Assembly: GCA_977006965.1 (NCBI GenBank)
Contig: OZ345356.1
Location: forward strand, 1,116,001 to 1,180,000
Length of the DNA stretch: 64,000 nucleotides
Reading direction: 5' to 3'
Source: Phymatolithon calcareum
Taxonomy: Eukaryota; Rhodophyta; Florideophyceae; Hapalidiales
The notes beneath the pieces were generated by a model. That model had not been told where the DNA came from. It saw only the letters and a list, made by a program, of their open reading frames with translations, and ran no database searches. Of this stretch, positions 1 to 9,257 are shown piece after piece. Numbering within the stretch: position 1 is the first letter of the stretch; every line of letters starts with the position of its first letter. Both the position numbers and the translations under genes were made by a program.

Positions 1-170
1 AGCGCCTACACCTCCCCCAACTATTCTGATTTCACAAGATTGTGCGTGCGTCTTCTTGAACGAGAGGAATTGCTTGACCATAAAAGCCGGAGAAGTCAAA
101 TTCAGTGAGATCAATTCTAATCGTCCTGAACTTCACCAATACTCTGGCTTTAGAAACGCAAAGGATCAAA

Positions 171-624
171 ATGGATTCTCACTGCAGCGTTGCTTGTAAT
201 GATTTTGCCGGGTTTCCTTGGTTTTGTCATCCAAATGAGATGCAAGGAGCCGGCGAGAGCTCTAGTACGGTGCACGCAGTTCTCTATGACATTGTGGATG
301 AAGAATTTTGGACTTTTTCTGACTCTAACACAGCAAGTGGAAAAATCGGGACAACCTTCGTTTCCACGACCAAAGACGAGCACTTACTAGATTACCCTGA
401 TCTCGGATGGTCTATTGTAGCTATGATTGAGAGGTGTCCTCGCCGGCTGGGAGTAAGTTGGTCAAGACCGTAGCCGAAAGAGTGGAGCGCCCCCTGGCTC
501 TGGTCACAGATTTCTTGCCCAGGAAAATGGAAGATGAGTGCAAGCGATTCACACGAGCACTTATTAGTAGAGAAATACGAATTTAGAAGGTCATGAGTGA
601 CCAGACTACGCTACATTAGAAATC
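171..624 (+). pseudogene. Family A, long form, frameshifted (A1)
   Basis: Function unknown. The ATG at 171 aligns with the start of the paralogous family B. The N-terminal domain runs about 90 codons with conserved DIVDEEFW and LGWSIVAMIE motifs. Near 428-450 two single-base insertions relative to copies at 34.7 and 59.2 kb shift the frame, so the downstream helical tail (LVKTVAERVERLL-type) is lost; its DNA persists to about 624 with a TAG where others have CAA-type sense. Here N-domain and tail are contiguous, without the retroposed insert seen in A2, A5 and A8, so this preserves the ancestral gene layout. The TATA box lies left of the window; it is visible in the copy at 26452. Confidence 0.75.
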
Positions 625-639
625 CATTTGTGATAGCGA

Positions 640-1440
640 GGTAGGCTTGGAGACTGCCTGCCTTGACAGACTTTAGAATGATCTGCGGTTTTATTCGAAA
701 CATAAAACCGAAATTTTGGCGACTTTGCTTTCACGACGTCCAACGGTCTAGCTCCCCAGAGAAGGCGAGCAGTGTCGCGCTTCTCCACACTAGAGTTCCC
801 GGACACCGTCCAGAAACTCTTAGGAACCTCCTCCCGGACAAGCACCGCTTGCCGGAGAACTGGATTGCCGTAGTTGTAGCCGTGCGATAGCTTCACTACT
901 ACTACAAAAGACTATGAAGAGTGGGTGGGTGGTCAACAAAAGAACGTGGGCTGCCAACTCGAAAAGCTCACCTGTCTAGCCTCCGCCCAGAAATCAGATA
1001 TCGCACGAGTCCTTTGTGGGAAAAGGACAGCCGGTGTACCAAAAAGCTCGTCACGCTGTTCGCTACCTTACGCGCGGTTCACGTCTCGGTTCACGTCTCG
1101 GTTCAGGCACGTTCCGAAGTGCGTGCCTCCGTGTGAACGCGTCTGCAAGCTTGCGATGCGTGTGCTGGAGATCAAGGTTTCTTCAGCGCCCTGCATGATA
1201 TAGAGATTTCGATCGGCGAGGCTCGAACTCTGGAGCAGTTGCTGGCGACTCTGCGTGCCGGTGAGACTGTCGCGCAAGCTTTCGACTCTAAGCTGCGTGC
1301 AGCCGTGTTTTCAACCGCCGCCGGGTGTACGCGACTGTGAATGTGACGCACAGAGTCTCGGCCTGTCGCAGCGCGGCGCCGCGTGGCGCAACCTGATGAG
1401 AGGGTTGCATGGAGAGCGTCCGGAAAGCGTTTCTTGTCCC
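640..1440. other. Decayed GC-rich stretch, no intact gene
   Basis: No frame is open for long, but short protein-like stretches occur (for example around 1171-1340 on the plus strand, an alanine/leucine-rich helical frame ending in TGA). A 12-bp unit GGTTCACGTCTC is tandemly repeated near 1075-1105. The same sequence is in copy II at about 27144-27944 with very few changes. Probably an old pseudogene; family not recognised. Confidence 0.4.
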
Positions 1441-1770
1441 GGTCGTCACGCGCCTAACGGTTCTTCCAGGCGGCCACCGGTTGTGGCGCCCAGGCGCTGT
1501 CGGGCGACTTAGGTTGACGCGGGAGCGTCTTAGCGCGTTGCGGCTTCTTGAATGTCGCTAGTTGCGGCTCGAGACGGTGCCGAACGACTTGGCTCAGCAC
1601 GGGAATCCTTCACGCGCCGCCGCTCCTTGACTGCCACTGGTTGCGGCTCCAAGACAGTCTTTGGTGTTCTGATCAACGCCCGAATGCCATCGCGCGTGGT
1701 TGCTTTCCGGTTGCCACCGAATGTGGCGCCGAGACATAACAATGGGTATCGATCCATGCGGGTCACCGGC
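1440..1770. repeat. Diverged tandem repeat of about 75 bp, four units
   Basis: Four consecutive units share a core of CGCG, then a TTCTT or TTGACT element, then a GGTTGTGGCGCC-like element followed by AGAC. They start near 1445, 1510, 1590 and 1665. The units are far more diverged from each other than copy I is from copy II (27949-28275), so the array predates the segmental duplication. It may be the relic of a repetitive coding region. Confidence 0.5.
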
Positions 1771-1952
1771 GGTAGTTGTCTTGTAGAGGTGTGTATGCCA
1801 TCATCGGTGGTCTGCACGCAGAGTATGATCTCAGGAGATAGGTGATGGCAGGATTGAGGTGGGCAAATCTGAGAAGATCTCCATACCTCCGCACCGTCTC
1901 TGGCCTTGCTGCTCAGACAAAGGGTGTTCTTCGAAAAGGTTATCTGAGGTCA

Positions 1953-3689
1953 TTACACCAACAAATCACCGGGGGCGATTTTTCCAGGCACAGCGGCATC
2001 ATAAGAAATACTGAGTTCACCAAACTTCCCTGTCTTAATTATGCTTGCGGTTGGTGGATTGCGAATCGATTTCACAGAGTTGTACCTAGTGTGCTGTTGC
2101 ATTACGGCGCGACGATACAGAAAATCCACGTCCGGAAGTAGCCGGGACCTCGTCATGTTGGTGCAACATAGATAGCTCAACGCGAAGAAGCATAAAACAA
2201 CCCACAGAAGTAAGACCCATGTGACCACGGTTGCCCTTTCTTCCTTCCCGATTACTTCCAAGTATGCAGAATTCGGTCCCCCAATTTGTGTCAACTTCGG
2301 TATACCCTTCTTTAGATACTGCACAATGCTATCGGCTTCTTCTTTGATTGTGCGCCAGTTGGTCCGTTCCTTGTCTGCTTGCGATAACATCATGAATGAC
2401 ACCATCGCTCCTCTTGCCACATCCGCCAATCCAAGACCTTGATCTCTGAACTCTAATGTCCATTCGAGAACATAAAGGTCCCAATGACGAAAAGCGAAAG
2501 TCAACTTGCTCAAATAGAATGCACCATCAGAACGTTTTTGCGCGCAGAACCGTGTTCCCAATCTCTCGTAGCAAACCATAGTAGAATTTCCAATCTCATA
2601 AAAGAGTAACAGATTCTTCCGAAAAAGTCCAATGCACCTTGCAGTTGTGTTCAGGCGAATCCATATTTCCGGGTGCTTTTCATATTGGATAAGGCTTGCG
2701 CTTTGCGGTATTCTTAATATTTTGGGCTTTAGTTGTGGATTTTCGTGGCAAATCGCCCCCACTCCGCTTCCCGCATGTTTGAATATTATGTGGAATTCAC
2801 GAAAGTCCGAAGACTTTGCTCTCTCCATAAACTCTGTCCTTGTGTGAATGCGTGCCCAAGCCTCATTGGTCTCTGCGTCACCTTCTACTGAGAATGCGTC
2901 ATTTGAGAGTAGCGGGGCAATGCTATGGAACGATGGGTAGAAGCCATCTTGGAAGTATAGTAGATTGCCTATCACCGCCAGCAAAGTGATGTTTTCGCTT
3001 TTAGAAAGGCAATCTAGAAACCAACCCCGACTGCAAACCTTCTCATCGTCAATAGCAACCGTAAGGTAAGAAAAGGGGTTGTTCTCGACGTTCACATTAA
3101 GATGTAAATGTGTTCCATTATCACGAATTCCCAAATACTTTGTCATTCGTTCATTGAAAACACCAGCCACTGAATGCCCCTCATCCTTCCAGCTGTCGCC
3201 AAAAGGACCACGACTAAGCCTCTGAATTTTTCGTTCGACGATATCTTCGGACAATTTATGCATTGCCATTCTCGATGCTTTAGACATGCATCCCGCATAA
3301 GACCCCGCTGCTACCAGATTGGTGTCATAGAATTTTGTCTTTCCTTGTTGGCTGATATTCTTTGATACAGGAGCTTGCCAGAATCGAGTTCTGGTGACTT
3401 GCTGAGACCCACTTGCATACTCGGTGTAAAGGCTCAATCCGACGTACAAAACGGCGACTACAACGGCTAAGACCTTGGAGCTGTAGTTGAGTTCGTCCAC
3501 TTCTTGATGAAGCCCCCAGTTCCCAATCTTGGATTGCCGGATGCGGGCTGGCTTTGAACTCAGCAATCGGTGAGCGGTTCTCATCTGATGCAACCTGTGC
3601 AGAGCGTTTTCAATTACGGGGACGGCCACCAACGAAAGAAGGACGAAGCGCAGCGCATTCCACACATTCGTGGAAAATGGTAAAAGCAT
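1953..3689 (-). CDS. Putative multi-pass membrane protein, 578 aa (copy I)
   Basis: Family not recognised. The frame extends upstream to 3758 only through a GTG; the first ATG is at 3689, and an upstream frame ends in TAG exactly there, so 3689 is preferred. Hydrophobic segments at about residues 10-27, 73-88 and 487-509 suggest two or three membrane spans. The 400-residue loop between the last two carries five N-X-S/T sequons (about 111, 191, 233, 347, 368) and seven cysteines, as expected for a lumenal or extracellular domain. A basic cytoplasmic tail of about 70 residues follows. It may be a host gene hitch-hiking in the duplication or a transposon accessory gene. Copy II has about 12 amino-acid changes and about 7 silent ones by eye, which gives only weak evidence for constraint. 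Confidence 0.7.
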   Translation of the reverse strand: MLLPFSTNVWNALRFVLLSLVAVPVIENALHRLHQMRTAHRLLSSKPARIRQSKIGNWGLHQEVDELNYSSKVLAVVVAVLYVGLSLYTEYASGSQQVTRTRFWQAPVSKNISQQGKTKFYDTNLVAAGSYAGCMSKASRMAMHKLSEDIVERKIQRLSRGPFGDSWKDEGHSVAGVFNERMTKYLGIRDNGTHLHLNVNVENNPFSYLTVAIDDEKVCSRGWFLDCLSKSENITLLAVIGNLLYFQDGFYPSFHSIAPLLSNDAFSVEGDAETNEAWARIHTRTEFMERAKSSDFREFHIIFKHAGSGVGAICHENPQLKPKILRIPQSASLIQYEKHPEIWIRLNTTARCIGLFRKNLLLFYEIGNSTMVCYERLGTRFCAQKRSDGAFYLSKLTFAFRHWDLYVLEWTLEFRDQGLGLADVARGAMVSFMMLSQADKERTNWRTIKEEADSIVQYLKKGIPKLTQIGGPNSAYLEVIGKEERATVVTWVLLLWVVLCFFALSYLCCTNMTRSRLLPDVDFLYRRAVMQQHTRYNSVKSIRNPPTASIIKTGKFGELSISYDAAVPGKIAPGDLLV

Positions 3690-4887
3690 TTTGAGTGCTT
3701 TACCAGTCGGTGGGTATGGCAGCGTTGAGTGCAGGCGATACGCTTTGAGGACAATCACTATGCAAATTTGCGCCTCGATTGTTCAAGTGCGTCTAGACGC
3801 GCCTGCCTTGGCCTTGACGACGGAGCCAAGCAGCACGACGGAGCGATAAACGACCTTGACAACTTTGGTGGCTTCTGCTCTATGCAATGGATTGTCCGGA
3901 GAACTTCGATTGAGTGAGAGCAGGAGTCATTGAGCTTGACTGCTACAGTATAAGAGCGGTGTACGGAGGATAAAAAGGGGGCGTGCTGCCAATCACATAT
4001 GCGCAAGGACTTGTAACTGCTGGTGAATGTCTAGTATCAACGAAGAACTACAAACAAAATTTGCAATTTAATTTATTAATTATTTCGAATCAGCGTCTCC
4101 ACGAAGATGCCGGAAATAGCAATAGTTCTCTCGTAGTGCATTGCGAAAACGCTTTTTTTTACGACGTCGCAAAAAAAGCGCTTTCTGCAGCGTATGATAC
4201 GCTGCAGGGTAAGTCCAGAACCTGCAGCTTCCCCGAGTGTAATCAAAACGGCGGTAGTCGAGGTGGCGAAAAAATATGATGGCCTTGCCTCGCTGCCGAG
4301 GGGGCGAAGGATAGCCGTCGACAGAATTTGCGCAACAATTATTGCGTGCTGTAAACTTCCCTAGAGTATACAGTTGAGGTGCAATGAAAATTGACAAAGG
4401 GAGCTTCAATTGAACAGAATCCAATCAAATTCCTATACATTTGTTGCTCCCAATTCTATCATACTGCACGGGTCGTGGGTGCATGCCTCGCACTCAGCTC
4501 GATTGATGGTCATTTCGCGAGAATCTGTACAGTATCATATTTGTCCCGGATTCCCGCAGGGAAATGCAGCAACAGGAAAATTCAAAGTGCTCATCATCAT
4601 GACCCCTCCATAGTGTACCTTGTTGCAATCAACTGTATACGTTTAGATGTTATGAGTCCTGGGTAGTTCCATTACATTCTGCGGGCTACGCGCCGCACCT
4701 CAAATTCCGCAACACAGTCGCTCTCTCTTGTCCAGCATTACCCAGCGTCCTTGTTGCTGCTCCCAGACTCGTCGGAGGCCGGTTCTATCTTGAATGCTCA
4801 TTGAGTCCGGGGGAACATTGATGTCATATGATAGGAGTAATCGTCTGAACAGTATGGTAAAAGTTCATCACATCATACAAAATGTAG
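3690..4887. other. Intergenic region upstream of membrane-protein gene
   Basis: No supported gene. On the minus strand there are T-rich and TATA-like stretches (CTTTTTATCC near 3975 and TCTTATACTG near 3950) that could be promoter elements of the 1953-3689 gene. Two adjacent hairpins occur at 4145-4207. The TA dinucleotide at 4436-4437 is the empty target site of the MITE found in copy II. Confidence 0.5.
4145..4207. repeat. Two adjacent inverted repeats
   Basis: The first arm pair is GAAAACGCTTTTTT against AAAAAAGCGCTTTC around an ACGACGTCGC loop. The second is a near-perfect palindrome with CTGCAGCGTAT arms and a one-base loop (4185-4207). In copy II (30649-30710) the first pair is a perfect 15-bp arm, so copy I has acquired changes. 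Function unknown; possibly a fold-back element. Confidence 0.7.
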
Positions 4888-5007
4888 AAAAAGTAGATTT
4901 TTCATTATTACTTTTTTTAAAAAGGTAATAATAAAAAATCTACTTTTTGGTTTGTACCTTTTTTATTTTTAGTTTTAAAAAACTAAAAATAAGAAAAGGT
5001 ACAAACC
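4888..5007. repeat. Paired AT-rich palindromes P1 and P2
   Basis: P1 (4888-4948) has AAAAAGTAGA arms around a TTTTAAAA centre. P2 (4949-5007) has GGTTTGTACC arms around a TTTTAAAA centre. They abut with no spacer. The pair recurs at 31761-31878, and inverted at 62798-62893 where P1 is broken at its centre by another element. Both centres contain TTAA. Confidence 0.85.
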
Positions 5008-5009
5008 AA

Positions 5010-5380
5010 ACCTCACGAGCAATCTCTAGGGGTATATCGGAAGATATCAGCTGACCCGAGAGGAGATTGATATCACGGAAAAAACTCTGCAGCAGTTAGT
5101 TTTTTTCACCATCGTCTTTTACGACGACATGGAATAGACAACGAGTCAATAGAGCTGCGACCCTGAGCCCCACAAGAAATCTGACCCGTGGAGACCAAGA
5201 TTTTCCCTCCACATTTTTTCCTGGGAATGATTTTTTGGAGTTAGATCTACGACGCTAACTCCGATCACAAGGACTTGGGTAGATTCATGAAGCTACAAAG
5301 AGCGTAAAGGCTGAAACGCATCTCTGTTTTAGTCTCATGACTGTTTCCGAGGGCGTTTAATAAATTCCAAATTCAAAAAA
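5010..5380 (+). pseudogene. Family D relic (3' end, A-tailed)
   Basis: Codons from about 5042 to the TAG at 5135-5137 align with the C terminus of family D at 61879-62382 (RYQLT, then LVFFT, then FYDDME against LLFFT and FYEDME). The 3' untranslated part ends in AATAAA (5359-5364) and an A-rich tail near 5375-5380, so this looks like a 5'-truncated retrocopy. Related relics are at 31905-32260, 24527-24856, 42309-42405 (inverted) and flanking the newer D insertion at 61.7-62.8 kb. Confidence 0.7.
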
Positions 5381-5897
5381 CCTGTTCATTTCGTCTGCGA
5401 GCAACATCCAGTAAACAGCAGGGCCAAGTCCACTCTTCAAAGTTCCAACCCAGATCGGCACTGCAGAAGGCTGAATACCTTCCGCGCATCGATAGGCCTT
5501 CCCATTAATGGTACGTGATGACGGTTAGATTTAATTGGGGAAGAACTTCTTCTTCAAGCCGTAATCACGGCAACAACTTCAAAGTGAAGAGACCGAAAAT
5601 CAACACAGCCGAGTTCCTCACCGTATCGAAGAAATCGATATTGGTAGAAAGTGTGTTTATCGTTTCATTATTGCTCTCGAACTCTTGATGGGATCAATTG
5701 TGCTGTCGTCTATGGCGTTGTTTCACTCAACGGGGATAAATATGCTCATTTATTTTTAAAATGTCCGAAGATGACAATTTTAGTCCATACCAATCTATTA
5801 AATCAACATATATCCCCATCTATTAGTTGTCCATTACCCACCTAAAAACAAGAGGGTATATTCACAAATCCCATCTCCAAACTAAGTTCCATCCCGT

Positions 5898-6260
5898 TCA
5901 GTTCACGAACAGTACCCGCTCGGGGCAAATCGTATCCGATACACGGCGTCCGTGACGAGAGGCAAATGGCTCAGGACAGGCTTCGTCCCAGCCAGATAAT
6001 ACTTCCTCAATCATTGCCACAATAGACCAGCCCAGGCTTGGTTCCGACTGCGCATTATCATGGAAATGTGTAGCTTCGGTGTCGGCTGCATTGGAGGTAC
6101 AAAAATTCCAGAAATCCTCATCCACTATGTCACCCAACACGTAGTAAACTCCTGTGGATTCCCCTCCATCTCCGTGCATATGTTCCTCAAAACAAAGTCC
6201 GTGCTGTTTCGATGATTGAATGGCGAAATCATCAAACCTAACAGTGGAAAGGGAAATCAT
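5898..6260 (-). CDS. Family B protein, 120 aa (B1)
   Basis: Unknown function. Paralogue of family A: the start MISLSTVRFDDFA aligns with MDSHCSVACNDFA, and both carry GES(S/T)G, a DIVDE(E/D)FW motif and LGWSIVAMIE. No signal peptide or membrane span is evident; the protein is acidic and likely soluble. All seven copies in the window are exactly 120 codons and uninterrupted. A CTTATAAG box lies at 6353-6360, 93 bp upstream of the ATG, followed by a GTGAAGCAA stretch also found downstream of the family A TATA. Convergent sequence beyond the stop (5651-5845) is conserved but is more likely 3' flank than a gene. Confidence 0.72.
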   Translation of the reverse strand: MISLSTVRFDDFAIQSSKQHGLCFEEHMHGDGGESTGVYYVLGDIVDEDFWNFCTSNAADTEATHFHDNAQSEPSLGWSIVAMIEEVLSGWDEACPEPFASRHGRRVSDTICPERVLFVN

Positions 6261-6352
6261 GTTTGTTTTCGAGAAGCACAGTTCTGATGATCTTGCAGGT
6301 GGAAGTGGGTGGTTGCTTGCTTCACCACAAGTAGCTGGGGGTGCACCTCTGA

Positions 6353-6360
6353 CTTATAAG
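6353..6360 (-). promoter_or_regulatory. TATA-like box of family B
   Basis: CTTATAAG followed (minus strand) by GTCAGAGGTGCACCCC, about 93 bp before the B1 ATG. The same box precedes every B copy (for example 11962-11969 plus strand). TATAAGTCAGA is shared with the family A promoter, so the promoter duplicated with the gene. Confidence 0.6.
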
Positions 6361-6476
6361 CTTTTCGGAGTAGAGTCGAATGTAGACTTATAGCAATTCG
6401 AGCCTCTGGCAACATCTCCATATTTGGGTGACATGCAATATAATATAATGAGATTTGTCCTGTAAGATTTCTAACT

Positions 6477-6683
6477 CTACACGAAACATAACCATTTCAT
6501 GCTCTGCAGTGCATGAACATGTCCGGCAGGCAGCATGTTGACCACAATTTTATGCCGAGCTCCGGGAAAGGTCATACACGTAACCGCAGTAGTGTGGTGC
6601 ACATGTGAGAGCACTAATGAGGCAGCTGCTATCGCTTTGAACCCCAATATGGATACCGAGGAAATTGGTTTCTTGCTAGCCAT
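6477..6683 (-). CDS. Family C small protein, 68 aa (C1)
   Basis: Unknown function. It starts MASKKPIS; residues 8-30 are hydrophobic (alanine, valine, leucine) and could be a signal peptide or membrane anchor; the remainder has several histidines and two cysteines. It is transcribed divergently from the adjacent family A gene, with about 500 bp of shared upstream DNA. Seven copies exist: five intact, one without ATG (C3), one with a premature stop (C4). Confidence 0.55.
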   Translation of the reverse strand: MASKKPISSVSILGFKAIAAASLVLSHVHHTTAVTCMTFPGARHKIVVNMLPAGHVHALQSMKWLCFV

Positions 6684-7190
6684 GTTCTTTCTTTCTTTTT
6701 TTAAATCGAGATTTTTATTTAAAAGAAACCAACATATTTGTTGACGCTGATTTTATTGGAAGAAAAAGAAAGGTAGATTCTTATTTAAAAGTTACCAACG
6801 CATCTGCTAAAACTTTCCTAGTGCCAAGAGGTTTTGGCCGGATTTTATCTAAAAAATAGTTTCTTTTTTGTTTGTGTAACACGATTCTTACCCTTATATG
6901 GGTTTTCCGTCGTATGAATAGGTTGCAATAGCAATTAAGTGTGATACTTCTGCGTTGAAAATGCACTCGTAAGCGTATATAAGTCAGATGGGCCTCGCCG
7001 ACTTCTTCTCGGTGAAGCAATTCAAGCAAGCGCCGACACCTCCCCCAACCATTCTCACAGGATTGTGCGTGCGTCGTCTTGATGAGGAAGTGCTTGGCCG
7101 TAAAAGCCGGAGAAGTCAAGTCCAGTGAGATCAATTCTAATCGTCCTCAATTTCACCAATACTCTGGCTTTAGAAACGCAAAGGATCAAA
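6684..7190. promoter_or_regulatory. Divergent C/A intergenic region with A-type TATA
   Basis: TATATAAG at 6976-6983 is followed by GTCAGATG and about 200 bp of presumed 5' leader before the family A ATG at 7191. Nearer to C, the core TTATTTAAAAGT occurs twice about 65 bp apart (near 6715 and 6782). A roughly 150-bp part (about 6745-6895) recurs outside the cassette at 12750-12890 in inverted form. Equivalent A TATA boxes: 11337-11344(-), 26452-26459(+), 33848-33855(+), 36985-36992(-), 56914-56921(+), 60071-60078(-). Confidence 0.6.
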
Positions 7191-8784
7191 ATGAATTCTC
7201 ACTGCAGCGTTGCTTGCAGGGGTTGCGCCAATTCCATTGCTATCAATTTAATTGCAATTTTTCCCAATTCCACCCAAATTGGTTCTTCGAGCTGAATTGC
7301 AATTCGAATTGGTCGCACCTAATACTGAGGATCGAAGTAGATGAACATTGGACCAGGGCAATGTTATGGGGGGGGGGGAGTAAAGCAGAATGTTGAGGGA
7401 ATCAACGTACTCACCTCACGTTCAGTACGTGGTCTTTGTTCAAATAATACCCAGAGTACGTAGGTGAACATTAGACACAGCACATTAATCGGATGCAAGA
7501 ATCAACGTACTTACCTTATGTTCAGTACGTGGTCTTTGTTCTAGTAATACCCAGAGTACGTTCTGTATGCCATCAAAACATCTATGAAACTTGGGCCATG
7601 GCTACTTCTTGCTATGTTAAATAAAGACGAGATTGAGCCGTTGGACTCGAAACGGTTTCAACAATGGGCTTATTCATGTGCTATCATCTACTTAGCTGTA
7701 TCGATCAATTTACAAGCCAGATACAGAACAACGGCTTTAATGTCTTTAGCTACGATTAGAGTCCAGCAGTCACAATGGTTCAATCTCAAGTATAAAAGGG
7801 ATAGCATTAGATCTCATGATTTGAAACCTATCAGCCTTCTGCGAAATTCTCTCGCATTCCCCTTCACAGTCGAGTCCAACCCATCTACCAGACCTCGTTC
7901 AACGTTCCAGCACATTCCGCTCTACTAGCGATGACACTACCTTCACCGACACCAAAGCCGAAACAAGTTGTGCAGCTGATTATGAAGCTCATTTGAGAAC
8001 AAACCCGTGATATAACACTCGCGTCAAGTAGGCCTAACTCGACGGAATGTGCCATTTTGCGTCTATCTCTGCTCAAAGCGTGATCAGTGTACCGGAGAAA
8101 GTGAGTTTTTCTTCGAAAAGGGTACTGGGTTCTCCAACCCGTACAATCATCTCAAGCATTGCATTGGAGGTGGAAGCGAAGAACATTTTCTAGAGATATA
8201 CAGAGTCGTTCTTGCCGAGAAGTTGAGATCCGGGTCGTCGTTCACAGTTCAATCGTCAATGGTGATGAAGCTCACGGAACGTGAAAAGGCGATGAACAGC
8301 TATCTTAGTATTGATGTCTATATTGTGCGAAGCCTTCCAATTTCAATGCGAATTGCTGCAAACAAAACTGAGCAATTAAATTGATAAATTTCACCCGGGT
8401 CTGCAATCGCAAACAATGGAATTGGCGCAACCCCTGGTTGCTTGTAATGATTTTGCCGGGTTTCCTTGGTTTTTTCATCCAAATGAGATGCAAGGAGCCG
8501 GCGAGAGCTCTGGTACGGTTCACGCAGTTCTCCATGATATTGTGGATGAAGAATTCTGGACTTTTTCTGACTTTAACACAGCAAGTAGAAAAATCGGGAC
8601 AACCTTCGTTTCCACGACCAAAGGAGCATTTACTAGAGAGCATATGGAGACCCTTGAACGCACGCTAGCAGGGTACGAACTCGAAGGAGAAAAACGACTG
8701 GAAACAGAAAAGGCGCTAGATGAGCTCTTATTATTTAGCAAGACACTCATAAAACGCATGGAGAACGAAGAAGGCCTGTATTAA
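7191..8784 (+). pseudogene. Chimeric family A gene broken by hAT insertion (A2)
   Basis: The ATG at 7191 begins the A frame (an M-N-S variant of MDSHC). After eight codons it is interrupted by the hAT element at 7217-8436, and resumes at 8445 through the A N-domain, the TTACTAGA junction (8630-8637) and the D-type tail to TAA at 8782-8784. Removing the element and one target copy gives a frame collinear with A5 and A8, so the insertion alone explains the break in this copy. Confidence 0.85.
7217..8436. mobile_element. Non-autonomous hAT element, 1220 bp
   Basis: Perfect terminal inverted repeats beginning CAGGGGTTGCGCCAATTCCA (23 bp in all) and an 8-bp target duplication GTTGCTTG (7209-7216 and 8437-8444), both diagnostic of hAT. 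The interior at about 8050-8384 encodes a zinc-finger-like fragment with CX5C then HX3C spacing, similar to the N terminus of the hAT transposase at 46743; no catalytic domain remains. A 66-bp repeat occurs twice at a 100-bp period (7399-7464, 7499-7564). A string near 7350-7380 resembles the end of the MITE at 50131, so an older element may be nested here. Absent from the matching sites in A5 and A8. Confidence 0.95.
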
Positions 8785-8986
8785 TCCGCAGAATGCAAGG
8801 CAAAAAGTGGTCGAGTCCAAGCACCAACCTGAGATAGGACTACTTTGAGTCCTGAGTTTTCCCGTCCGCCATACTGGTGGACGTTTCGTGAGCTGCACAA
8901 AGGTAGGTTGTATCAGAGGAAGCCTTGCCCATATCTTCGGAAGTCTGTGGGGCTTCTAAATAAACTTGAAAGGAAAGAAAAAAATC
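8638..8986 (+). mobile_element. Retroposed D-type 3' end inside family A (copy in A2)
   Basis: A 349-bp insert between TTACTAGA at 8630-8637 and 8987-8994. It carries about 49 codons of D-like C terminus, a stop, a 3' untranslated region, an AATAAA-type signal (near 8959) and an A-rich end. Truncated 5' end, A-rich 3' end and target duplication are hallmarks of LINE-driven retroposition. Uninserted alleles of the target are present in A1, A3, A4, A6 and A7. Confidence 0.88.
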
Positions 8987-8994
8987 TTACTAGA

Positions 8995-9257
8995 TTACCC
9001 TGATCTCGGATGATCTATTGTAGATATGATTGAGAGCGTCCTCGCCGGCTGGGAGTAAGTTGGTCAAGACCGTAGCGGAAAGAGTGGAGCGCCTCCTGGC
9101 TCTGGTCACCGATTTCTTGCCTAGGAAAATAGAAGATGAGTGCAAACGACTCGCACGAGCACTTGTTAGTAGGGAAATACGAATCAAGAAGGTCATGAGT
9201 GACCAGACTGCGCTACATTTAGAAATCCATTCTAAGCGTAAGCCCTGTCGCTCGTAA
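8995..9257 (+). pseudogene. Split-off 3' half of family A
   Basis: Continues the A frame after the retroposed insert: LDYPDLG, then a TGA in place of the tryptophan codon, then a helical tail rich in Lys, Arg and Glu ending KPCRS-stop. This copy also has an extra G in the GGGAG run. An AATAAA lies just downstream near 9279. Counterparts: 34644-34905 and 59018-59279(-). Confidence 0.7.

Noticed and set aside
150-383. 77-aa minus-strand frames opposite every family A copy
   Set aside because: Antisense shadows of the A coding frame; they appear and vanish with it.
1195-1240. Possible tRNA T-arm (GGCTCGAACTCT)
   Set aside because: No cloverleaf could be built around it on either strand.
5651-5845. 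64-codon frame conserved in all seven cassette copies beside family B
   Set aside because: It is the 3' flank of B read on the opposite strand and is conserved only because the arms are. No start context, promoter or domain was seen.
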